DNA of 6,437 nucleotides from assembly GCA_036556805.1 (NCBI GenBank), contig DATBIS010000090.1, positions 1-6,437 on the forward strand, written 5' to 3'. Shown piece after piece: positions 1 to 5,945 of the stretch; within the stretch, counting starts at the first letter, position 1, and each line of letters begins with the position of its first letter. The notes under the pieces were generated by a model. The model saw only the letters and a list, made by a program, of their open reading frames with translations, was not told where the DNA came from and did no database searches. The position numbers and the translations under genes were made by a program. Origin of the DNA: DATBIS01 sp036556805 (GTDB lineage: Bacteria; Actinomycetota; UBA4738; HRBIN12).

Positions 1-1
1 C

Positions 2-1033
2 GCCGCAGGCGACGAGGCCCGGCTGCTGGTGCTCGCGCCCGGCGAAGAGGAGTGGCGGTTCCTCGACGCCGCCCGCGACGCGGGCGTCGACGCGGTGGCA
101 CATCCGATCGGCGCGCACGCGGACCCGAGGCCGGTCGCAACGATCGCCGAGGAGCTTCGCCGGTGGCGGCCGGACGTCGTGCACACGCACCTCTTCCACG
201 CCGACCTGTGGGGCCAGCTCGCCGCGACGCCGCTCCGGGTGCCGGGCGTGCGTTCGCTGCACAACGCGCACGCGTCGTACGCGGCGGAGCCGGCGCGATC
301 GGCGGGTCGCCTCGTGGGACGACTCGCGCGCCGCACGATCGCGATCTCCGAGCACGTCGCGGCCTTCGCGCGCGAGCGCCGGCTCGCCCCGGCCGACCGC
401 GTGCGCGTGATCCCGTACGGCATCGACCTCGCCCGTTGGGAGCCGGACGACGAGGCTCGCGCCGGCGAGCGCGCTCGCCTGGGGATCGCGCCGTCCGAGG
501 TTGTCGTGGGCATGGCGTCGCGGCTGATCGACGGCAAGGGCCACCCGCTCGCGATCGAGGCGCTCGCGGGTCTGGATCGGCGGGACATCCGGCTGCTGAT
601 CGCCGGCGACGGCCCGCTGCGAGCGGACCTCGAGGTCGAGGCGAAGCGCGCGCCGGACGCATCGGTTCGCTTCCTGGGCCACGTGGAGGACGTGCGCGTG
701 TTCCTCGCCGCGTGCGACGTCCTGCTGTTCCCGACGCTCCCGTCGCTCTCGGAGGGGTTCGGGCTCGCCGCGCTGGAGGCGATGGCCGCCGCGAAGCCCG
801 TCGTCGCAACGCGGGTCGGGGCGCTGCCCGAGGTCGTCGTCGATCACGTGACGGGTCTCGTGGTGGAGCCGGCGGCGGGGGCGATCGCCTCGGCGCTCGA
901 GTCGCTCGCGGCCGACCCCGGCCTTCGCGCCGCGATGGGTCGGGCCGGACGCGACCGCGCGGAGCAGGAGTTCGGGCTCGAACGCATGGTGTCGCACACA
1001 CGACGGGTGTACGCGGAGGCGCGCGGCCGGTGA
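2..1033 (+). CDS. GT4-type glycosyltransferase, 5' truncated
   Basis: This is probably a retaining glycosyltransferase of the GT-B fold (GT4, Glycos_transf_1) that moves a sugar from a nucleotide-sugar donor onto a growing surface glycan or lipid-linked acceptor at the cytoplasmic face. The frame is open to the left edge, so the true start lies outside; 343 residues are visible. The N-terminal half holds RPDVVHTHLFHADLWG (bases about 167-214) and the linker segment VRVIPYGIDLARW. The C-terminal donor-binding half holds GMASRLIDGKGHPLAIEAL, LLIAGDGPL and VRFLGHVEDV, then the family EX7E signature EGFGLAALE (bases 752-778), followed by AKPVVATRVGALPEVV. The stop overlaps the next gene by 4 nt (GTGA). 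It is related to the second glycosyltransferase in this operon. Donor and acceptor cannot be read from sequence. The family call is firm and the substrate is unknown. Confidence 0.92.
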   Translation, partial: AAGDEARLLVLAPGEEEWRFLDAARDAGVDAVAHPIGAHADPRPVATIAEELRRWRPDVVHTHLFHADLWGQLAATPLRVPGVRSLHNAHASYAAEPARSAGRLVGRLARRTIAISEHVAAFARERRLAPADRVRVIPYGIDLARWEPDDEARAGERARLGIAPSEVVVGMASRLIDGKGHPLAIEALAGLDRRDIRLLIAGDGPLRADLEVEAKRAPDASVRFLGHVEDVRVFLAACDVLLFPTLPSLSEGFGLAALEAMAAAKPVVATRVGALPEVVVDHVTGLVVEPAAGAIASALESLAADPGLRAAMGRAGRDRAEQEFGLERMVSHTRRVYAEARGR

Positions 1034-1779
1034 CCGAACGGTTGCGGACGTTCGCGTTGCACGCCGAGCGCCTGCACCTCGACTCCGTGTGGCGGCGGAC
1101 CTCCGCGGTGCTCGATCGCCTCGAGCGTCGCGGCGGGCGAGCGACGATGTTCGTCCATCCCTTCGAGGCCATCGAATCCGGGGTCTCGCTCGGCCCGCGC
1201 GTCGCGCAGCTCCTCGACCGGGGCCACGAGGTCGCGCAGCACACACACTTCTACGAGGCCCGTTCCGGCGATGCGCGGGGCAAGCTGCGGACGGATCTCG
1301 ATCCCGCGAACATCCGCCGCAACCTCGACCGGGATCTCGCGTACCTGCGCTCGCTCGGCGCGGACCCGAGGGGGTTTACGTCGGGGGGATGGGTGATCGA
1401 GCCGGAGGTCGAGGCGTGGCTCGCCGACCACGGGTTCGCGTACGACTGCAGCTTTCGAAGCTTCGATTTGCGCTATCCGAGCGCTGCCGCGGCACCCGGC
1501 GGCGGCTACGGCCGGCCCGAGCTCGCCGGGCCGCTCCTGCGACTGCCGACGACCGCCTCCCTGCGCGGCGCGGTCTGGTCGCTCGCCGGGCGCCGGACAC
1601 CGTCGCTCGACGTTGGAGACCTGACGTACTCGCTTGCCTACTCGCACGACTACGACCTGCTCGTGCCGGTGCGTGCCCTCGCCTCCGCCCTGGTCGTGGA
1701 GGGCTGGAGTCGAGGGCCGGGCCGTTGGATCACGGCGGCCGAGCTCGCCGAGAGGATCCGGGAGCACGATCGTGGATGA
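1030..1779 (+). CDS. Divergent polysaccharide-deacetylase-like (NodB-fold) protein
   Basis: A 249-residue protein resembling polysaccharide deacetylases (NodB/CE4 fold), which remove N- or O-acetyl groups from glycans using a metal ion. The resemblance rests on RRGGRATMFVHP (about 33-44, like the family ATFFV strand), RGHEVAQHTHFYE (64-76, like the H-[ST]-x-x-H metal motif), FTSGGWVIEPEVEAWLADHG (116-135, like the FRPP-G segment and following helix), LLRLPTT (169-175) and YSHDYDLL (204-211, like the C-terminal His motif). The usual TFDD motif near the N-terminus is absent; LHLD (15-18) is the only candidate. No signal peptide or membrane segment is seen, so a cytoplasmic site is likely. The GTG start at 1030 is chosen because GGAGG lies at 1015-1019 and the start overlaps the previous stop; the frame's extension further left lies within the glycosyltransferase. 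It could be an inactive or repurposed family member. Confidence 0.72.
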   Translation: MTERLRTFALHAERLHLDSVWRRTSAVLDRLERRGGRATMFVHPFEAIESGVSLGPRVAQLLDRGHEVAQHTHFYEARSGDARGKLRTDLDPANIRRNLDRDLAYLRSLGADPRGFTSGGWVIEPEVEAWLADHGFAYDCSFRSFDLRYPSAAAAPGGGYGRPELAGPLLRLPTTASLRGAVWSLAGRRTPSLDVGDLTYSLAYSHDYDLLVPVRALASALVVEGWSRGPGRWITAAELAERIREHDRG

Positions 1780-2416
1780 CGACGTCGCGCGTCGGTACAA
1801 CCGGGTCGCCGGAACCTACTCGACGCGATACGCGGACCCGAAGGCCGTCGCGGCGTACTTCGTGGGGCTCGTCGCGACCTGGGGGGCGGCGGTCCCGCCT
1901 GGATCGACCGTCCTGGAGGTCGGTTGCGCCGACGGGTTCATCACCGAGGCGCTCTCCCTCGCCGGATACCGCGTCACCGCGGTCGACGTGGCGCCCGAGA
2001 TGGTGCGCGTGGCCCGGGAGCGACTCGCCGCGCGCGGGCTGGAGGCCGACGTCCGCGTGGGCGACGTCGGGTCCTTCGACGCCGACGGCTCGTGGGACGT
2101 GCTGCTCGGGACGATGCGCACCTTCTACGCGTACGTCGACGACCCGAGTTCGGCGCTCGCTCGGCTGGCCCCGTCGATCACGGTGAAGGCGATCGTCGAT
2201 CTGAACCCACGCACGCACGCGATCGACGACGCCCGCAAGGACCTGCTCGCGGCCGGGTTCGACGCCACGCGCTGGCGCCCTGCCTCGATCCCGACGCGGT
2301 ATCGCGTGGGCCGCGCCGGGCGCGCGGCGCTGGAGCTTGCGCTCCGGATCCCCCCCGTCCGGGACGCCGTGCTGCGACGGAAGCTGAACGTCGTGGTCCT
2401 CGGCGAACGCCGATGA
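1772..2416 (+). CDS. Class I SAM-dependent methyltransferase
   Basis: A 214-residue Rossmann-fold methyltransferase that would use S-adenosylmethionine to methylate a small molecule or sugar. Seen in order: an N-terminal VARRYNRVAGTYSTRYAD helix typical of these enzymes (5-22), motif I VLEVGCADGFITEA (47-60, an EVGCxDG glycine-rich loop), post-I acidic VTAVDVAPEMV (68-78, Asp72 likely binding the ribose), ADVRVGDVGSFD (92-103, acidic motif II region), and a C-terminal IVDLNPRTH strand (141-149). The tail is basic (about 165-214), with RVGRAGRAALELALR and VLRRKLNVVVLGERR. The GTG at 1772 is preferred: it has GGGAG at 1760-1764 and overlaps the previous gene by 8 nt. An in-frame ATG at 1634 would put 146 nt inside the deacetylase-like gene. 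The context suggests O-methylation of a glycan residue or sugar precursor, but that substrate is inferred. Confidence 0.86.
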   Translation: MDDDVARRYNRVAGTYSTRYADPKAVAAYFVGLVATWGAAVPPGSTVLEVGCADGFITEALSLAGYRVTAVDVAPEMVRVARERLAARGLEADVRVGDVGSFDADGSWDVLLGTMRTFYAYVDDPSSALARLAPSITVKAIVDLNPRTHAIDDARKDLLAAGFDATRWRPASIPTRYRVGRAGRAALELALRIPPVRDAVLRRKLNVVVLGERR

Positions 2417-3591
2417 GCGCGACGAGGGTCACGCGCATCATCACGCGGCTGAACGTGGGCGGGCCCGCGCGGCAGGCCGTGTCGCTCACGAGGCGCCTCG
2501 GCGATCGCGGCTACGACTGCGCGCTGCTCACCGGCCGGGAGGGCCCTCGCGAGGGGAGGATCGAGCCGGGCCACGCGACCACCGTCGTCCCGTCGCTTCG
2601 CCGGGATGTCCACCCGCTCGCCGACCTGCGCGCCGGGCGGGAGCTCGCGCGGCTGGTCCGAGCTCACCGTCCGGACGTCGTGCACACGCACCTCGCGAAG
2701 GCCGGCGCGCTTGGGCGTCTCGCCGCGCACCGAGCCGGGACGCAGGTCGTCGTGCACACGTACCACGGACACGTGCTCGAGGGCTACTTCTCGCGCCCCG
2801 TCTCGCGGGCCTTCCTCGAGGTCGAGCGCCGCCTCGCCGCGTGGAGCACCGCGCTCGTGGCCGTGTCGGACGCGGTGCGCGCCGAGCTGCTCGCGCTCGG
2901 GATCGGCCGGCCGCACCAGTGGCGCGTGATCCCCGTCGGCCTCGAGCTGGATCCGCTGCTCGGCCCGCTCCCTCGCGCCGCGGCGGCACGGGAGACGCTC
3001 GGCCTTCCGGTGGTGGGCCCCGTCGTCGGGATCGTGGGACGCCTGGTGCCGGTGAAGGACCACGAGACGTTCCTCGCGGCCGCCGCGCGGATCGTACGAG
3101 AGCGCCCGAGCGCGCACGTCGCGATCGTCGGCGACGGGGAGCTCCGCGAGCGGCTGGGCCCCCGCGCCGCCGCCCTCCTCGGTCGTCACGTGACGTTCAC
3201 GGGGTGGGTGGAGGACCTGCCGGCGCTGTACGCGGCCCTCGACGTGGTGGTGCTCACCAGCCGCAACGAGGGAACGCCGGTGGCGCTCATCGAGGCCGGG
3301 GCGGCCGGCAAACCGGTTGTGGCGACCCGCGTCGGCGGCGTGGCCGAGGTGGTGGAGGACGGCCGCACGGGCGCGCTGGTGGGGGCCGGCGACGCCGAAG
3401 GCGTCGCCGGCGAGGTGCTCCGGCTCCTCGACGACCCCGGGTTGGCGCGCGCGCGCGGCGAGGCCGCGCGCGCGCACGTGCGCACCCGGTTCTCGGCCGC
3501 TCGCTTGGAGGAGGACGTGGATTTCCTCTATAGGGAACTCCTGGAGCGTTCGATACGCTCAGGGACCACTCGATCGAGGAGGTTCCCCTGA
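2413..3591 (+). CDS. GT4-type glycosyltransferase
   Basis: A complete 392-residue GT-B glycosyltransferase, close to the usual 370-400 for the family. The N-terminal acceptor domain opens with VTRIITRLNVGGPARQAV (6-23; the glycine loop NVGGPARQ) and includes RPDVVHTHLAKAGALGRLAA (86-105) and VVHTYHGHVLEGYF (113-126). The donor domain has VGIVGRLVPVKDHETFL (205-221, Lys215), AIVGDGELRERL (237-248), VTFTGWVEDLPALYAALD (260-277), the EX7E pair Glu286/Glu294 in EGTPVALIE, and AGKPVVATRVGGVAEVVEDG (298-317). The ATG overlaps the methyltransferase stop (ATGA, 4 nt) and no clear Shine-Dalgarno precedes it, so translation probably depends on coupling. The last 12 or so residues (SGTTRSRRFP end) look unconserved and their DNA overlaps the next gene's ribosome binding site. 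The sugar donor is unknown; UDP-uronate or UDP-hexose from the downstream genes is an inference. Confidence 0.94.
   Translation: MSATRVTRIITRLNVGGPARQAVSLTRRLGDRGYDCALLTGREGPREGRIEPGHATTVVPSLRRDVHPLADLRAGRELARLVRAHRPDVVHTHLAKAGALGRLAAHRAGTQVVVHTYHGHVLEGYFSRPVSRAFLEVERRLAAWSTALVAVSDAVRAELLALGIGRPHQWRVIPVGLELDPLLGPLPRAAAARETLGLPVVGPVVGIVGRLVPVKDHETFLAAAARIVRERPSAHVAIVGDGELRERLGPRAAALLGRHVTFTGWVEDLPALYAALDVVVLTSRNEGTPVALIEAGAAGKPVVATRVGGVAEVVEDGRTGALVGAGDAEGVAGEVLRLLDDPGLARARGEAARAHVRTRFSAARLEEDVDFLYRELLERSIRSGTTRSRRFP
3385..3411 (+). repeat. Perfect 12-bp inverted repeat with GAA loop
   Basis: The left arm GCCGGCGACGCC (3385-3396) is the exact reverse complement of GGCGTCGCCGGC (3400-3411), with only GAA between them. 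It lies inside the second glycosyltransferase gene and encodes AGDAEGVAG, a variable loop after the donor-binding core. It could form a very stable mRNA hairpin or DNA cruciform. No T-tract follows, so it is not a standard intrinsic terminator. It may be chance in GC-rich coding DNA, but a second repeat of the same design lies 36 bp further on. Confidence 0.85.
3447..3475 (+). repeat. Perfect 13-bp inverted repeat with GAG loop
   Basis: The left arm GCGCGCGCGCGGC (3447-3459) pairs exactly with GCCGCGCGCGCGC (3463-3475) around the loop GAG. It lies within the second glycosyltransferase gene and encodes RARGEAARA, a helix near the C-terminus. It merges on the right with a 21-nt strictly alternating pyrimidine-purine run (3465-3485) and a 12-nt perfect palindrome GCGCACGTGCGC (3472-3483). 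Such runs can adopt left-handed Z-DNA. Function is unknown. Confidence 0.85.
3533..3587 (+). promoter_or_regulatory. Possible stem masking the epimerase ribosome binding site
   Basis: GGGAAC plus TCCT (3533-3542) can pair with AGGA plus GTTCCC (3577-3587), leaving one bulged G at 3581. Inside it a smaller hairpin pairs GAGCG (3544-3548) with CGCTC (3556-3560) around a 7-nt loop. The 3' arm includes the AGGAGG of the epimerase gene, so the folded mRNA would hide that site. Ribosomes finishing the upstream glycosyltransferase would open the stem, which fits the 1-nt stop/start overlap. The pairing is seen directly; the regulatory role is inference. Confidence 0.4.
3576..3582 (+). promoter_or_regulatory. 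Strong Shine-Dalgarno for the epimerase gene
   Basis: GAGGAGG sits 8 nt before the ATG at 3591 and is the best ribosome binding site inside the operon. It fixes that ATG as the start and suggests the epimerase is made at a higher level than the genes that rely only on overlap coupling. Confidence 0.85.
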
Positions 3592-4535
3592 TGAAAGCCC
3601 TCGTCACCGGCGCGGCCGGGTTCATCGGATCGCGCATCGCCGCGCGCTTGGCGGCGGACGGGCACGAGGTCATCGGGTTCGACGACCTCTCGGAGGGGAA
3701 GCGCGACAACCTCGAGGACGCGCCGGGCGTCGTGCTGCTCGAGGCCGACCTGCGCGACGCCGACGCGGTCGCTCGGGCCGCCGAGGGCTGTGAGGTCATC
3801 TTCCACGAGGGCGCGAAGCGCTCCGTCCCGCGCTCGCTCCTGGAGCCCGAGCTCACGACCGAGGTGAACGTCGGCGGGACCCTGAACGTCCTCCTTGCGG
3901 CGCGGTCCGCGGGCGCCCGGGTCGTGTGGGCGTCCTCGTCCTCGGTCTACGGCGACCAGGATGCGTCGACCCAGCACGAGGGACTCGTGCCGGCGCCCAA
4001 GTCGCCCTACGCCGCCAGCAAGCTCGCCGGCGAGGCGTACGCGACGGCGTGGTGGAAGTCCCTCAAGGTGCCGACGATCTCGCTGCGCTACTTCAACGTG
4101 TACGGCCCGCGGCAGGACCCGACGAGCGAGTACGCGGCGGTCGTCCCGCGGTTCATCGTCGCGTGCCTCACCGGTCGCCGGCCCACGGTCTACGGCGACG
4201 GCGAGCAGTCGCGCGACTTCACCTTCATCGACGACGTGGTCGAGGCGAACCTCCGCGCCGCGGGCGCTCCTGAGGCCGCGTTCGGCAGGGCCTTCAACAT
4301 CGGGGGCGGCGAGACGCCGACCTCGGTGAACGGTCTCCTCGAGATGGTGGCCGAGCTCACCGGCGCCGAGCCGGATCCGATCCTCGAACCCGCGCGCGAG
4401 GGCGACATGCGGCGCACGTCCGCCGACATGACCCTCGCCGAGCAGCTGCTGGGGCACCGGCCCGCCGTGGACATGCGCGAGGGCCTCGCGCGCACGGTGG
4501 AGTGGTTCCGCGAGCACGTGGACGTGCCCGCGTGA
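3591..4535 (+). CDS. NAD-dependent nucleotide-sugar 4-epimerase (extended SDR)
   Basis: A 314-residue extended short-chain dehydrogenase/reductase that most likely inverts C4 of a UDP-hexose through a bound NAD+/keto intermediate in the cytoplasm. It has GAAGFIG (7-13, dinucleotide loop) and GFDDLSEGKRDNL (29-41, acidic end of beta-2 that selects NAD). ASSSSVYGDQ (114-123) carries the catalytic Ser, probably Ser116. The pair Y140-x3-K144 lies in SPYAASK. LRYFNVYGPRQDPTSEY (165-181), VYGDGEQSRDFTFIDDVVEAN (200-220) and REGDMRRTSAD (269-279) complete the substrate-side motifs. The SVPRS and RQDPxxxYAAVVP segments recall WbpP-type UDP-GlcNAc/UDP-GalNAc epimerases as much as classical GalE, and UDP-uronate epimerases share much of this pattern. 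Substrate is therefore open. It starts with ATG in a TGATG overlap with the upstream gene and ends in a 4-nt overlap with ugd, so the two probably act in one nucleotide-sugar pathway. Confidence 0.93.
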   Translation: MKALVTGAAGFIGSRIAARLAADGHEVIGFDDLSEGKRDNLEDAPGVVLLEADLRDADAVARAAEGCEVIFHEGAKRSVPRSLLEPELTTEVNVGGTLNVLLAARSAGARVVWASSSSVYGDQDASTQHEGLVPAPKSPYAASKLAGEAYATAWWKSLKVPTISLRYFNVYGPRQDPTSEYAAVVPRFIVACLTGRRPTVYGDGEQSRDFTFIDDVVEANLRAAGAPEAAFGRAFNIGGGETPTSVNGLLEMVAELTGAEPDPILEPAREGDMRRTSADMTLAEQLLGHRPAVDMREGLARTVEWFREHVDVPA

Positions 4536-5839
4536 AGGTCGCGATCATCGGCACCGGGCACGTCGGCCTCGTGACGGGCGTGGCGCTCGCGAGCCTCGGC
4601 CACGACGTCGTGGGGATGGACGCGAACGCCGGGCGGGTCGCGCTCCTGCGTGAGGGCACGCCGCCGTTCGAGGAGCCTCGCCTTCGTGAGCTCCTGCAGG
4701 AGGGGATGCGCGCGGGGCGGCTCTCCTTCACCGACTCGATCCAAGAAGCGGTCGCCGGGAGCGAGGTCGTGATGATCTGCGTCGGGCGCCCCCCGATCGG
4801 GCTCGGCGACCGGAGCCTCGTAGCGGTCGAGAGCGCGGTGCGCGACATCGCCCGGCATGCACCGCGCGGGGTCGTGGTCGTCGTGAAGTCCACGGTACCG
4901 CCGGGCACGACGGCGAGGATCGAGCAGGTGATCCGCCTCGAGCGGCCCGATCTCGAGTTCTCGATCGTGTCGAGCCCCGAGTTCCTGCGCGAGGGCCACG
5001 CGATCGAGGACACGCTCGAGCCCGACCGGATCGTCGCGGGGTCGGACTCCGTGCGCGGAGTCGACGCCATTCGCCGCCTGTACGCGCCGCTGCTCGACGC
5101 CGGCCGCCGCCTCATCGAGACCGACCCTCGTTCGGCGGAGCTGTCGAAGCTCGCGTCGAACGCCTTCCTCGCGCTCAAGATCTCCTACGCGAACGCGCTC
5201 GCGCGCGTCGCGGAACGATCGGGGGCGGACGTCACGGAGGTCACGCAGATCATGGGGGCGGACGCTCGGATCGGCCACGCCTTCCTCGGCGCCGGCCTGG
5301 GCTTCGGCGGCTACTGCCTGCCCAAGGACATCGTGACGCTCGAGCGCGTCGCCGACCGCCTCGGCTACGACTTCGGCCTGTTGCGCGAGGCCACGAAGAT
5401 CAACGACGAGGCGCTCGAGTCGGTGGCGCGCAAGGTCGAGGAGGCCGTGTGGAACCTCGAGGGCAAGCGCGTGGCGGTGTTCGGCCTCGCGTTCAAGGCG
5501 GGGACCGACGACGTACGCGGGGCACCCGCCCTGGGTCTGGTCCGGCGGCTCCTCGCCGAGGGCGCGGAGGTGGTGGCCTGGGACCCCATGGCGGGCGAGC
5601 TCGCGCGGGAGGAGGTTCCCGAGCTGCAGCTTGCGAGCGACCCGATGCAGGCGGCCTCCGGAGCCCACTGTGTGGTGATCTGCACCGAATGGCCGGAGAT
5701 CCGCGGGCTCGACCTCGACGAGCTCCGGGGGCAGATGGCCTACCCGGTCGTCGTCGACGGCCGCAACGTCCTCGACCCCGGCAAGGCGACCGCGGCGGGG
5801 ATCGCCTACCACTCGGTCGGGCGACCGCCGATCGCCTGA
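4532..5839 (+). CDS. ugd: UDP-glucose 6-dehydrogenase
   Basis: A 435-residue member of the UDP-glucose/GDP-mannose dehydrogenase family, of typical length. It oxidises UDP-glucose twice with NAD+ to UDP-glucuronate, a precursor for acidic surface glycans. The NAD domain opens with KVAIIGTGHVGLVTG (2-16; GxGxxG at 7-12) and Asp30 ends beta-2. Next come KSTVPPGT (119-126), SPEFLREG (148-155), SKLASN (205-210, Lys206 and Asn210), and the catalytic cysteine Cys262 with Asp266 in GFGGYCLPKD (257-266). The C-terminal UDP domain has VAVFGLAFKAGTDDVRGAPAL (314-334) and VVVDGRNVLD (406-415). The GTG at 4532 is chosen because it gives the canonical short N-terminus and a GTGA overlap; an in-frame ATG at 4502 would add ten unlikely residues. 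One oddity is CVGRPP (83-88), where the family usually has VGTP. A sister activity on another UDP-sugar is possible. Confidence 0.97.
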   Translation: MKVAIIGTGHVGLVTGVALASLGHDVVGMDANAGRVALLREGTPPFEEPRLRELLQEGMRAGRLSFTDSIQEAVAGSEVVMICVGRPPIGLGDRSLVAVESAVRDIARHAPRGVVVVVKSTVPPGTTARIEQVIRLERPDLEFSIVSSPEFLREGHAIEDTLEPDRIVAGSDSVRGVDAIRRLYAPLLDAGRRLIETDPRSAELSKLASNAFLALKISYANALARVAERSGADVTEVTQIMGADARIGHAFLGAGLGFGGYCLPKDIVTLERVADRLGYDFGLLREATKINDEALESVARKVEEAVWNLEGKRVAVFGLAFKAGTDDVRGAPALGLVRRLLAEGAEVVAWDPMAGELAREEVPELQLASDPMQAASGAHCVVICTEWPEIRGLDLDELRGQMAYPVVVDGRNVLDPGKATAAGIAYHSVGRPPIA

Positions 5840-5855
5840 TTGGACCGCCTCGCAA

Positions 5856-5871
5856 CGCCGGTCGACTGGCG
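5856..5871 (+). repeat. Imperfect palindrome just upstream of the first rpoB promoter
   Basis: CGCCGGTCGACTGGCG reads as a palindrome except for one G/T position, with a GTCGAC core. As RNA it would form a 6-bp stem (one G-U) with a UCGA loop. It begins 17 nt after the ugd stop and ends 9 nt before the -35 box at 5881. It could be an operator or a weak Rho-independent-like hairpin, but no T-tract follows. Low certainty on function. Confidence 0.35.
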
Positions 5872-5880
5872 AAACCTGGG

Positions 5881-5909
5881 TTGACCTGCGGCGCGAGAGG
5901 GCGTACCCT
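5881..5909 (+). promoter_or_regulatory. Sigma-70-type promoter P1 of rpoB
   Basis: TTGACC (-35, 5881-5886) and TACCCT (-10, 5904-5909) are separated by exactly 17 nt. Transcription would start near 5916, giving a leader of roughly 127 nt before the rpoB start. The -10 is weaker than that of P2. Its flanks (TGGG before the -35 box, GCG before the -10 box) match P2. Confidence 0.65.
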
Positions 5910-5945
5910 TCCGCCGTCCCTCCAAAGGGGCCGCGCGGGCATGGG

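Noticed and set aside
52..1029. Long 5' extension of the deacetylase-like reading frame
   Set aside because: This part translates to Arg/Gly/Ala-rich sequence out of frame with the glycosyltransferase; family-like sequence begins only after the GTG at 1030.
844..1800. A 318-codon open frame on the - strand opposite the first glycosyltransferase and the deacetylase-like gene
   Set aside because: Antisense shadow caused by scarcity of stop codons at high GC; no recognisable domain.
2539..2555. Overlapping palindromes GAGGGCCCTC and CCCTCGCGAGGG in the second glycosyltransferase gene
   Set aside because: Short palindromes of 10-12 nt are expected often in DNA of this base composition, and nothing nearby suggests an operator.
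2125..3477. A 450-codon open frame on the - strand opposite the methyltransferase and second glycosyltransferase
   Set aside because: Low-complexity antisense translation of two clear genes; no family motif or ribosome binding site noticed.
3505..3534. Possible internal promoter TTGGAG-N18-TATAGG before the epimerase gene
   Set aside because: Only three of six -35 bases match, spacing is 18, and it lies within coding sequence; too weak to annotate, though the local A+T rise is real.
5041..5065. Hairpin with 7-bp stem (GACTCCG / CGGAGTC) and TGCG loop in ugd
   Set aside because: Shorter than the two outstanding repeats, inside conserved coding sequence, and explainable by chance at high GC.
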